Source of the DNA: Betaproteobacteria bacterium
Lineage (GTDB): Bacteria > Pseudomonadota > Gammaproteobacteria > Burkholderiales > UBA9220
Direction: 5' to 3'
Assembly (NCBI GenBank): GCA_020061285.1
Contig: JAGUYQ010000166.1
Span: forward strand, 1 to 6,493
Length of the DNA: 6,493 bases
Shown: positions 1 through 6,084 of the stretch, one piece after another
Numbering within the stretch: position 1 is the first letter of the stretch
How the letters are laid out: each line of letters begins with the position of its first letter
Translations under genes and position numbers: made by a program
Notes under the pieces: generated by a model
What the model saw: only the letters and a program-made list of their open reading frames with translations
What the model was told of the DNA's origin: nothing
The model's database searches: none

Positions 1-32
1 CACGGACAGCCGGGACGGCTTTCTTCTCGGCG

Positions 33-68
33 TGGAGTTGCCCCCGCTAAACCGGACACCAGTTTAAG
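33..68. repeat. Possible IS3-family terminal sequence (remnant)
   Basis: From position 33 the sequence starts with TG, as IS3-family ends do, runs through a C-rich block (40-46) and reaches an ACCGGACACC stretch at 51-60. This order resembles the ends of IS3 and IS911 as remembered: TG terminus, short C-rich block, then a GGACAC motif about 20 bases in. If so, the outer tip is at 33 and the element interior would point to higher coordinates, where only about 35 bases survive before IS630 transposase coding sequence begins. No IS3 transposase reading frame is visible. Positions 1-32 show nothing recognisable. The identification rests on a short motif and memory of family ends, so it is tentative. 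Confidence 0.35.
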
Positions 69-767
69 AACGTTGGCCACGCACCTGCCGTGAACAGCGC
101 CGTCATGCACAACCAAGGCCGCCAACAGGCAGGTGGTTCCATGTCGCTTGTACGTAGCCGTCATTCGCTTCGGCGCTCCGGGTTTCATGGGCAAGAGCGG
201 CTGCGTGCGGTCAAGCGCCTGGATTTGCGACTTTTCATCGACACAAAGGACCAGGGCGTTCTCGGGAGGATTCATATAAAGCCCAATGATGGCGGCCTGT
301 TTCGACGTGAATTCGGGGTCAGGACTTTTTCCGCACCAGTGCTGGACGTTGTGGGGCTTCAGGTCGCCAGCGTTCAGGATGCGATGGATCGTTCCAACGC
401 CGAAACCAGCGACATCGGCGAGTTTCCTGATACTCCAGGCGCTGGAGCCATCCGCCGGAGTCGTGCAGGCAAGGGCCATGACTTCCAGGCGTTGCTCCTG
501 AGATATGCTCGAGCGACGCCCGCGTCCGGGCGCGTCCTTGAGACCATCAAGGCCAAGCGCCTGAAATCGTTTGCGCCACTTGAGGCAACTGTTGTAGCCA
601 AGACCGGTTTTCTCGGCGATAGCCTTCAAAAAAAGTCCTTCGGCTGCGGCCAGGACAACTCTTGCTCTGGCGGCAAGGCGTTGCTCAGTTTTGCCCGATG
701 CTTCCCACAGGCGCAGGGTCGCCAACTCTTCAGGGGTCAATTCAACTCGCTTGGTTGGGGCTCCCAT
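63..767 (-). pseudogene. IS630-family transposase, C-terminally truncated
   Basis: On the minus strand an ATG at 767 follows a strong AGGAGGAG ribosome binding site. The reading frame is clearly an IS630-family DDE transposase: an N-terminal helix-turn-helix region (about residues 10-65, with KAIAEKTGLGYNSCLKWRKR), a second HTH-like segment (about 115-140, WSIRKLADVAGFGVGTIHRI), and the start of the catalytic domain with VLCVDEKSQIQALDRTQP, whose Asp177 is the first catalytic acidic residue. About 235 codons remain of the roughly 340-360 usual in the family. The second Asp (normally in a DNYGTHK-like motif) and the final Glu are missing. The frame stays open to the window edge, but after about position 63 it no longer reads like a transposase and runs into the IS3-like end. 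The protein should be inactive. Confidence 0.88.
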
Positions 768-787
768 CTCACTCCTCCTGGAGCGAG

Positions 788-793
788 ATTATA
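788..793 (-). promoter_or_regulatory. Likely -10 box of the IS630 transposase
   Basis: A perfect TATAAT sits on the minus strand about 20 bases upstream of the transposase start, immediately preceded by TG. The -35 region is poor (TTCCGT with a 16-base spacer is the best candidate) and lies within the presumed terminal repeat. A promoter in this place is common for small insertion sequences. Confidence 0.45.
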
Positions 794-818
794 CATATTT
801 CTTTGCGGAACGGAACAC

Positions 819-923
819 TAGCGCCACGCCACGCGCCTCCATTTTCTCCGGCTCGGAGCTTGAGATGCCAAAGGGACGCGCCGGGTCCACATCCACCAGG
901 AGATTGCGCAGGCAAAGGGCCTC
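819..923 (-). pseudogene. Scrap of an unidentified protein gene interrupted by the IS630 element
   Basis: One minus-strand frame between the IS630 end and the receptor control region has the codon choice of a real GC-rich gene, with third positions mostly G or C. It reads in part as LRNLLVDVDPARPFGISSS and then SEPEKMEARGVAL. It is bounded upstream by an in-frame TGA (924-926), has no convincing start or ribosome binding site, and stops making sense at the TA where the IS630 element begins. About 35 codons survive. I do not recognise the family. It is best read as an internal or 5'-damaged fragment of a gene broken by the insertion; a chance open frame in GC-rich DNA is possible. Confidence 0.4.
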
Positions 924-993
924 TCATTTTGGGTTATAAATACTTCCTCCCTGGTTAGACGCCTCCCGAGAATTCACCTATCCCCCGACAGAC

Positions 994-1008
994 TGAAATT
1001 GATTCTCA
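994..1008 (+). promoter_or_regulatory. Fur box upstream of the receptor gene
   Basis: TGAAATTGATTCTCA matches the 7-1-7 Fur consensus (TGATAATnATTATCA) at 12 of 14 defined positions. It lies 28 bases before the receptor ATG. A weak sigma-70-like promoter, TTCACC (973-978) and TGAAAT (994-999) with a short 15-base spacer, would place its -10 inside the box, so a bound Fur-Fe(II) dimer would block RNA polymerase. The box match is seen directly. The promoter is weak, and repression under iron-replete conditions is inferred from the known role of Fur at TonB-dependent receptor genes. Confidence 0.72.
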
Positions 1009-1025
1009 CAATTAGTTTTTGCCAC

Positions 1026-1032
1026 GGGGAGG
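1026..1032 (+). promoter_or_regulatory. Ribosome binding site fixing the receptor start at 1037
   Basis: GGGGAGG lies four bases before the ATG at 1037. An in-frame TTG at 1019 would extend the protein by six residues, but the Shine-Dalgarno sequence would then fall inside the coding region and no other site precedes the TTG. The ATG also puts the positively charged start of the signal peptide at the right distance from its hydrophobic core. Confidence 0.8.
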
Positions 1033-1036
1033 AAAC

Positions 1037-3097
1037 ATGGTCGGCGGTTGGAAACACGTTATTTGTGGATTGTTTGTTCTCTGCCTGTCATTCGGCGCCT
1101 CGCAACCACTACACGCCAAGGAGAATGCACACGCGGAAGCACCCTATACCATGGAACAAATCAATGTCACCGCTGAAAAAATTGAAGAAAAAGTCCAAGA
1201 TGTTCCTGCCAGCGTGACGGTGTACACGGCGGATCAAATCGCGGATTACGGCGTCGACGACACCGAAAAGCTGTTTCAAAAAACACCAAATCTCCACATG
1301 GTGAAATCAGGGCCAAAAGCCTCTCTCGGCAACTTCGGATCAATCCGCGGCATATCGTTCATGCACGGCACTTCTCCATCTTTTGGTTTTTATGTGGACG
1401 ATGTCTACTATTCAAATTTCGATGTCAGCCTCTTTGATGTTGAACGCATCGAAGTTCTCAAAGGCCCGCAAGGGACACTCTATGGCCGGAATGCCGAATC
1501 AGGCGTGGTCAATATCGTGACGAAAAAACCAGACAACGTGTGGACCACCTCCATCAAGGCCGGCACAGGAACCTACGGTTCCCGTGATGTCAGCGCCACT
1601 GTTGGCGGCCCCATCATCTCGGACACGCTCGCCTTTCGGTTTTCCGGGCGCTACTCCGGCTCGGATGGTTTCTTTTACAACACGGCCAAGGATCAACGGA
1701 ATGCGGATCGTTCCGACGATTTCGACGGTCGGCTCACCTTGCACCTGACCCCGCAATCCGATTGGAACGTTTTGCTCAACATGGAGTTTCAGGATTACGA
1801 TGACAATTACGCTGAATTCAGAAAGCTTGATGGGATTTATGACAACCCCCATGAGGTGAGCCTGACTTCGAACGGTCTCGCGCAAAAGCAGGCTGGGGGT
1901 GGCTCTCTCCGCCTGGAGAAAGGCTTCGATGACCTCAAACTCGTCTCCGTCAGCGCCATCCGCTTAGAAAACACACGCATTGAAAACGACGGCGACTTCA
2001 CGGCATCAGACATCTCCATGAAGTATAGTACGAAGCAATACTCCCTTTTCAGCCAGGAGTTGCGGCTTTCGCCTGATCATGATCGGCCGTTTAAGTGGCT
2101 GATTGGGGCATACGCCTTTTACGAGAATGACGACCTGTCCACCTGGATGGTCCGCCATACCAAGCCGTTGGGATCCTTCGTGCAAGGGGGCGATACGAAA
2201 ACCAATGGCATCGCGGGCTTTGCCAGACTGAGCTACACCTTTTGGGAAAAACTGACCCTGACAGCCGGCCTGCGCTACGATTTCGAACACAAGGACTATG
2301 ACTATGCCTGGCAAGGCGGCTCATTTCTGGACATCGACGACCAGGCCGGTTCCACACACAAGACCTTCGAGGCCTGGCTCCCCAAATTCTCCGTGGATTA
2401 TAAAGTTTCTCCCGATATCATGGCCTATGCGAGCGTCTCGCGCGGATTCAAAAGCGGCGGATTCAACCTCAAGTCCGATCCAGGCAAGCCCTACGATGCG
2501 GAGTACACCTGGAACTACGAAACCGGCCTGAAAACCCAATGGTTCGGCAATCGCCTTCAGGCCAATCTGTCGGTGTTTTACATCGATTGGAACAATCAGC
2601 AGGTCGAAATAGCGAGCTATCCAAACTTCACCATCGTCAATGCCGCGAACTCCACCAGCAAGGGCTTCGAACTCGACCTCAGGGCCTGGCCCGTAACCGG
2701 TCTCGAATGCGTCGGAGGCTTCGGATATACCTCTTCCACGTTCGATGCCTTTACAGATGACGGCGTAGGCTATGCCGGAAAACGCAACCCCAACATCCCT
2801 CGCTACACAGGATATCTCGGAGCAACATACCGATTCAACAATGGATTCTTCGTTAACGCCGATTACAACCTTACGGGAGACTATGTGTTCGACTTGGCAA
2901 ACAGCATAGACCAGCAAGCGTACCATATAATAAATGCCAAAGTTGGATTCGCACGTGACAAATTCGAAGTCTCGGTATGGGGGAAAAATCTCATGAACAG
3001 TGTGTACGTCACTCGTGCTTTCCTGAATGGCACAGAGTGGTATGGTCGGGCAGGAGATCCCTTAACATTCGGAATTGATGTGAGTTACAAGTTTTAA
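1037..3097 (+). CDS. TonB-dependent outer-membrane receptor, probably for a ferric siderophore
   Basis: The 686-residue product would import a metal chelate, most likely a ferric siderophore, across the outer membrane using energy passed on by TonB. Residues 1-27 form a signal peptide (Lys6, hydrophobic core about 8-22, cleavage after LHA). A TonB-box-like segment, EQINVTA, is at about 40-46. The plug domain covers about 50-165 and includes the diagnostic VLKGPQGTLYGRNAESG near 140-156 and VNIVTKKP after it. The remainder is a 22-strand-type beta barrel with alternating aromatic segments, a YASVSRGFKSGGFN motif, and a C-terminal aromatic (VSYKF) as required by the BAM machinery. Length and motif order recall the FyuA/pesticin-yersiniabactin receptor branch, but the ligand cannot be told from sequence. 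It precedes exbB by 61 bases, and a Fur box lies upstream. Its DNA is markedly more AT-rich than the exbB-exbD-tonB genes that follow, which suggests a separate origin. Confidence 0.92.
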   Translation: MVGGWKHVICGLFVLCLSFGASQPLHAKENAHAEAPYTMEQINVTAEKIEEKVQDVPASVTVYTADQIADYGVDDTEKLFQKTPNLHMVKSGPKASLGNFGSIRGISFMHGTSPSFGFYVDDVYYSNFDVSLFDVERIEVLKGPQGTLYGRNAESGVVNIVTKKPDNVWTTSIKAGTGTYGSRDVSATVGGPIISDTLAFRFSGRYSGSDGFFYNTAKDQRNADRSDDFDGRLTLHLTPQSDWNVLLNMEFQDYDDNYAEFRKLDGIYDNPHEVSLTSNGLAQKQAGGGSLRLEKGFDDLKLVSVSAIRLENTRIENDGDFTASDISMKYSTKQYSLFSQELRLSPDHDRPFKWLIGAYAFYENDDLSTWMVRHTKPLGSFVQGGDTKTNGIAGFARLSYTFWEKLTLTAGLRYDFEHKDYDYAWQGGSFLDIDDQAGSTHKTFEAWLPKFSVDYKVSPDIMAYASVSRGFKSGGFNLKSDPGKPYDAEYTWNYETGLKTQWFGNRLQANLSVFYIDWNNQQVEIASYPNFTIVNAANSTSKGFELDLRAWPVTGLECVGGFGYTSSTFDAFTDDGVGYAGKRNPNIPRYTGYLGATYRFNNGFFVNADYNLTGDYVFDLANSIDQQAYHIINAKVGFARDKFEVSVWGKNLMNSVYVTRAFLNGTEWYGRAGDPLTFGIDVSYKF

Positions 3098-3102
3098 CAA
3101 AC

Positions 3103-3132
3103 AAATACATTCTGCATTTCATCTGTATTTTT
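3103..3132 (+). terminator. Weak AT-rich hairpin with T-run between receptor and exbB
   Basis: AAATACA (3103-3109) can pair with TGTATTT (3124-3130) around a 14-base loop, followed by two further Ts. The stem has only seven mostly A-T pairs, so it would be a poor terminator. It could act as a partial attenuator or an mRNA-processing or stability element that lets the receptor be made in excess over ExbB-ExbD-TonB. No separate promoter for exbB is obvious in this gap. Confidence 0.22.
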
Positions 3133-3158
3133 GAAAAAACCGCAACAAGGAATTCTTC

Positions 3159-3845
3159 ATGCTCGACCAAGCCCTCACCCTTTGGGCACAGGCAACCATC
3201 GTGGCCAAGCTGGTGTTACTGCTTCTTTTTGTGATGTCTTTGTGCAGTTGGACCTTCATGCTTGCCAAATGGCACGAATTACGCCTGGCCCACATCGAAA
3301 TGAAACGCGGTATCCAGATGCTGCTCTCCGACCAGGATATCAACGACGCCTTGTTCACTCTGGACCGGCCCGAGACGCCCCTAAGCCGCCGCATGACCGT
3401 CCTCGGAACCCGGGAATACGGCCGCCTGGCCCGCAACGGCGACCTGGAGCGGCTGCTCGCCGACAACATGCGACGGATATTGCGCCACGGTGTGGCCGAA
3501 GAAATGCGCGGCCTGTCCCGCTTCCTGCCGCTTCTGGCCACCACGGCCAACACCGCCCCCTTCATCGGGCTTTTCGGCACGGTCTGGGGCATCATCCATG
3601 CCTTCCACTCCATCGGCCACCTGAAAAGCGCCGCCCTGGCCACCGTGGCCCCGGGCATCTCCGAGGCCCTCATTGCCACGGCCGTGGGGCTGGCCGTGGC
3701 CATTCCGGCAACGGCCGGCTACAATGTCTTTTGCGGCATGCTTGCGGCCATCGAGGGGCAATGCGTGAGCTTTGCCGGCCTTTTTCTCAACCGGCTGCGC
3801 CAGAATCCCCCGGGTGAAGCACTTATCCCCGGCAGGGAGGGCTAG
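3159..3845 (+). CDS. exbB: ExbB/TolQ-type proton channel subunit
   Basis: This inner-membrane subunit forms, with ExbD, the proton-motive-force motor that energises TonB. The 228-residue protein has three membrane segments at about 14-36, 125-150 and 166-192, with a long cytoplasmic region between the first two. The family signature LATTANTAPFIGLFGTVWGI spans 126-145, and SEALIATAVGLAVAIPA follows in the third segment. Its length is closer to TolQ than to E. coli ExbB because the long N-terminal extension is missing. The position between a TonB-dependent receptor and exbD-tonB argues for the ExbB role over the TolQ role. AAGGA seven bases upstream supports the ATG at 3159. It ends two bases before exbD. 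The DNA is very GC-rich, unlike the receptor gene just before it. Confidence 0.93.
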   Translation: MLDQALTLWAQATIVAKLVLLLLFVMSLCSWTFMLAKWHELRLAHIEMKRGIQMLLSDQDINDALFTLDRPETPLSRRMTVLGTREYGRLARNGDLERLLADNMRRILRHGVAEEMRGLSRFLPLLATTANTAPFIGLFGTVWGIIHAFHSIGHLKSAALATVAPGISEALIATAVGLAVAIPATAGYNVFCGMLAAIEGQCVSFAGLFLNRLRQNPPGEALIPGREG

Positions 3846-3847
3846 CC

Positions 3848-4255
3848 ATGGCCGCTTCCACCAGTAGCGGCCTCATGGCCGAGATGAACGTGACGCCGTT
3901 TGTGGACGTGATGCTCGTCCTGCTGGTCATTTTCATGGTCACGGTGCCCATGATGACCGAAGGCATGGATGTAGACCTGCCCCGATCCGAATCCCTGGAG
4001 ACCATGAGCCTGGATGAAGGCGCGGTCCTGACGCTGCGCACCGATGGTTCGCTGTATCTGGACACGCAGCCGCTGTCCGAGGACGCCCTGCCCGGTGTCC
4101 TGGCCGCACGCGGCGTGGAGGCGCCGCTTTTTCTCAAGGCCGACCGCGAGGTTCCCCACGGCCGCGTGGTGGAGATCATGGGTCTTGTCCGCTCGGCTGG
4201 AATCCATCGCTTCGGCGTGGTGGCCGAATCATCTCCGGCCCAGGAACGGAAGTGA
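3848..4255 (+). CDS. exbD: ExbD/TolR-type motor subunit
   Basis: This is the partner of ExbB in the TonB-energising motor: a single-pass inner-membrane protein with a periplasmic domain. In 135 residues it shows the characteristic MNVTPFVDVMLVLLVIFMV at 13-31, with Asp20 at the position of the essential proton-carrying Asp25 of E. coli ExbD. A periplasmic domain of about 100 residues follows, including LFLKADREVPHGRVVEIM, close to the usual ExbD/TolR pattern. GGGAGG at 3835-3840, inside the end of exbB, gives a seven-base spacing to the start, and only two bases separate the genes, so translation is probably coupled. Nothing is missing relative to the family. Confidence 0.95.
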   Translation: MAASTSSGLMAEMNVTPFVDVMLVLLVIFMVTVPMMTEGMDVDLPRSESLETMSLDEGAVLTLRTDGSLYLDTQPLSEDALPGVLAARGVEAPLFLKADREVPHGRVVEIMGLVRSAGIHRFGVVAESSPAQERK

Positions 4256-4258
4256 GCC

Positions 4259-4984
4259 ATGCGTATGCGCGACTTTGCAGGGTCTTTGTTCTTGCACGCG
4301 GGACTGGCGGCGGCCGTGCTGGCCATGCCTTCGACACAGACAGCTGTTTTTCCCAGGATCTATGACGTGAGCCTGGCTGTCCGCGCCCCCAGATCAGCCG
4401 CAGCCCCGCCGCTTGTCGAGGCAATCCGGCCGGAGGCGACTGAGACATCCCTGCCGCATGTCCCCGAAGCGGTTCCTCCTTCTCCTGTCCCGCCCCCGCC
4501 ACCCAGACCGAAAAGCATCGACCGGCCGCACAAGACTGTCGCCAAACAGATCCATCCTGCGCCCCCGGCCGCGTCACCGCACCCGGTTGCGTCGGCCGTG
4601 CCCGCACAATCTCCTGTGGAGTCAGCGACTCCGGCCGCATCGACGTCACCCGGACCATCGACCGGAGGATCGGCAGCGACGGACGGCCTGGCCGCATACG
4701 GCGCTGACGCCGTGGATGAACGCCCCGCGGTGTTGCACCGGGTGGAACCGCGCTATCCGGAGCAGGCCCGGAGGCGGCGTGAAGAGGGAAAGGTTCTGGT
4801 GAAACTGGTTGTGGACATTCAGGGGCGGCCCATGGACTGCACGGTGCTCACATCGGAACCTGTCGGCATTTTCGATGCCGCCGCCCTGGAGGCTGTCCGG
4901 CGATTCCGTTTCCGTCCCGGAAAACTGGCTGGGCACTCCGTGGCCACCGTGGTCCATATCCCGTTCGCCTTCACTCTTCATTGA
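4259..4984 (+). CDS. tonB: TonB energy transducer
   Basis: TonB spans the periplasm and passes motor energy to the TonB box of outer-membrane receptors. The 241-residue product has an N-terminal anchor (about 6-23) with the SxxxH motif as Ser9-LFL-His13, which TonB needs to engage ExbB-ExbD. A long Pro/Ala/Ser-rich linker follows (about 45-140, with a run of five prolines near 78-82 and PRPK after it). The C-terminal domain (about 155-241) contains PRYPEQARRRREEGKVLVKL and the FDAAALEAVRRFRFRP block typical of the family. The gene begins three bases after the exbD stop. A second in-frame ATG two codons on cannot be excluded as the start. The end overlaps the convergent AraC gene by 14 bases. 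With its own exbB and exbD, it is likely dedicated to the upstream receptor. Confidence 0.92.
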   Translation: MRMRDFAGSLFLHAGLAAAVLAMPSTQTAVFPRIYDVSLAVRAPRSAAAPPLVEAIRPEATETSLPHVPEAVPPSPVPPPPPRPKSIDRPHKTVAKQIHPAPPAASPHPVASAVPAQSPVESATPAASTSPGPSTGGSAATDGLAAYGADAVDERPAVLHRVEPRYPEQARRRREEGKVLVKLVVDIQGRPMDCTVLTSEPVGIFDAAALEAVRRFRFRPGKLAGHSVATVVHIPFAFTLH

Positions 4985-6071
4985 GGCCGGTCTTGGCCGC
5001 CTCTCCATGCGGCGACCACAGCGTCAACCGGCGTATCTCACCAGGCGTGACCCCGTACCGCCGCCGAAACAGACTGATAAAATTGCTGGGACTGACGTAC
5101 CCGACAGCCATGCAGGCTTCACACACGCCCATGGCGCCGCTTTCCAGATAACGCCAGGCCTGATCGAGCCTGGCCTGCCGCAGCCAGGTATAGGGCGTCA
5201 TCCCAAAAAGCTGCACAAAACCGCGCTTGAGCTTGCATTCATTGATGCCGACCGACCTTGCCAGCGTTTTAAGCGTGGGAGGCTGCTCCATGCGTGCCAC
5301 CAGAATGTCGCGGGCGGCATGAAGGGAGGCGATGTCCGTGCGGGTCAGGGGCAATGTCGCATCCTTGGCCGCAGTTTGCTGTCCCAGCAGGACCGACGCC
5401 GCCAGGAGAAGTAGTTCCGTGACCTTGCAGTGAAGATACCGGTCCCGCCACGCGGCCTGTACCGGCATGTCCATCAGGCTGTGGGCGGCCATACGCATGG
5501 CCGCCGTGGCAGGCAATTCCACGAAAAACGGTTCCAGCGGACCACTCCCGGCCAAGGACCGAAGGACATCCGGCGGATCGCCTTTTCCTGCTTCCCAACA
5601 ATCAATGACCTTCCGGGGAGGAAGGCAGGCCACCACCATCCGGCAGCCCCCCGGAGCGAATGTCCAGACCCGCCGGTCATCGGAGGTGAACAGAAGTCCG
5701 CTTCGCCTCGTGGAATAGACCAGCCTGGGCGGAGACGAAGCCCCCCGGGAGGGCGGCGACTCGGCGACCGAGCCTTGCAGGCAGCACCCGAGTTGCAGGC
5801 ATCGGGCCGGCAGGGATACGGTTTGCGCCGTTTCCCGTGTCCCGGCATGGTGCAGGACATACACGGCCCCGCCACCTGAAAGACGATGCTCGCCGACCGA
5901 CAATCCACCAGCTCCCGGAGGGGATGCCTGCCGGTCAAAAAGCTCCTCGCCGGGACGCTGGAAACGCGGCGGCCGATGCTGTTGTCGCGCCACGCCCTGG
6001 GCATGAACCGTGTGCGGAGCCGATCCCTCCGCAGTGACGCAGGTACCGTTGCCTTCCGCCATGCACCGCAT
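4971..6071 (-). CDS. AraC-family regulator, PchR/YbtA-like
   Basis: This is a predicted cytoplasmic transcription factor of 366 residues. The C-terminal third (about 245-348) is an AraC DNA-binding domain with two helix-turn-helix units: PTLKTLARSVGINECKLKRG onward (265-290), and VCEACMAVGYVSPSNFISLF with RRRYGVTP (315-343). The form GINECKLKRGFVQLFG is typical of the PchR/YbtA group, which sense ferric siderophores and activate receptor genes. The N-terminal region (about 1-240) would be the effector domain and is poorly conserved; it holds several cysteines (3, 11, 91, 96, 97, 143, 149, 158). The ATG at 6071 is chosen because AAAGG lies seven bases upstream; a TTG at 6089 lies inside the preceding gene, and an ATG at 6062 is less well spaced. 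It starts 11 bases after the permease stop and converges on tonB. A role in controlling the receptor operon is inferred from context. Confidence 0.9.
   Translation of the reverse strand: MRCMAEGNGTCVTAEGSAPHTVHAQGVARQQHRPPRFQRPGEELFDRQASPPGAGGLSVGEHRLSGGGAVYVLHHAGTRETAQTVSLPARCLQLGCCLQGSVAESPPSRGASSPPRLVYSTRRSGLLFTSDDRRVWTFAPGGCRMVVACLPPRKVIDCWEAGKGDPPDVLRSLAGSGPLEPFFVELPATAAMRMAAHSLMDMPVQAAWRDRYLHCKVTELLLLAASVLLGQQTAAKDATLPLTRTDIASLHAARDILVARMEQPPTLKTLARSVGINECKLKRGFVQLFGMTPYTWLRQARLDQAWRYLESGAMGVCEACMAVGYVSPSNFISLFRRRYGVTPGEIRRLTLWSPHGEAAKTGLNEE
4983..5003 (+). terminator. Possible GC hairpin just past tonB
   Basis: GAGGC (4983-4987) can pair with GCCTC (4999-5003), with two further G-C pairs inside across a bulge. 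It begins within the tonB stop codon and lies in the last codons of the convergent AraC gene. No T-run follows on either strand, so intrinsic termination is doubtful. It is noted because no other terminator separates the two convergent transcripts. Confidence 0.18.
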
Positions 6072-6078
6072 AGGGATA

Positions 6079-6084
6079 CCTTTC
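6079..6084 (-). promoter_or_regulatory. Ribosome binding site of the AraC gene, overlapping the permease stop codon
   Basis: On the minus strand GAAAGG overlaps the TGA that ends the permease gene and lies seven bases before the AraC ATG at 6071. The overlap suggests translational coupling of the two genes and helps decide the regulator's start. Confidence 0.6.

Larger units (their letters stand above)
63..818 (-). mobile_element. IS630-family element, one end missing
   Basis: This is the body of the IS630-type element around the truncated transposase. The start-proximal end is placed near 818-820, where a TA dinucleotide (819-820; IS630 elements target TA) is followed on the minus strand by GTGTTCCGTTCCGC, a plausible terminal repeat start. 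Immediately outside it a different coding frame is recognisable on the minus strand, which supports this boundary. The opposite end is absent: the element stops abruptly near 63. Both terminal repeats therefore cannot be compared within the window, and the exact tip is inferred. Confidence 0.6.

Noticed and set aside
90..821. A 243-codon plus-strand open frame
   Set aside because: It lies antisense to the IS630 transposase, whose minus-strand frame has clear family motifs and a strong ribosome binding site. The plus-strand translation has no recognisable domain.
935..940. TATAAA as a -10 box for the receptor gene
   Set aside because: No acceptable -35 lies 15-19 bases upstream, and it sits about 100 bases before the start codon, upstream of the Fur box.
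931..967. Imperfect direct repeat (GGTTA at 932 and 953, CCTCCC at 946 and 962) as a possible AraC-protein operator
   Set aside because: The GGTTA copies are 21 bases apart, which is attractive for an AraC-type site, but the CCTCCC copies are 16 apart, so the units do not align without a gap. The match is too short to separate from chance.
2321..2926. A 201-codon minus-strand open frame inside the receptor gene
   Set aside because: It is the antisense shadow of the beta-barrel coding sequence, with no ribosome binding site or recognisable motif.
3119..3817. Long open frames on both strands overlapping exbB
   Set aside because: High GC opens several frames at once. Only the 3159-3845 frame carries the ExbB/TolQ signature and has a well-spaced ribosome binding site.
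4176..4697. A 173-codon minus-strand frame across the end of exbD and the tonB linker
   Set aside because: It is antisense to well-supported genes, with a low-complexity translation caused by the proline-rich linker.
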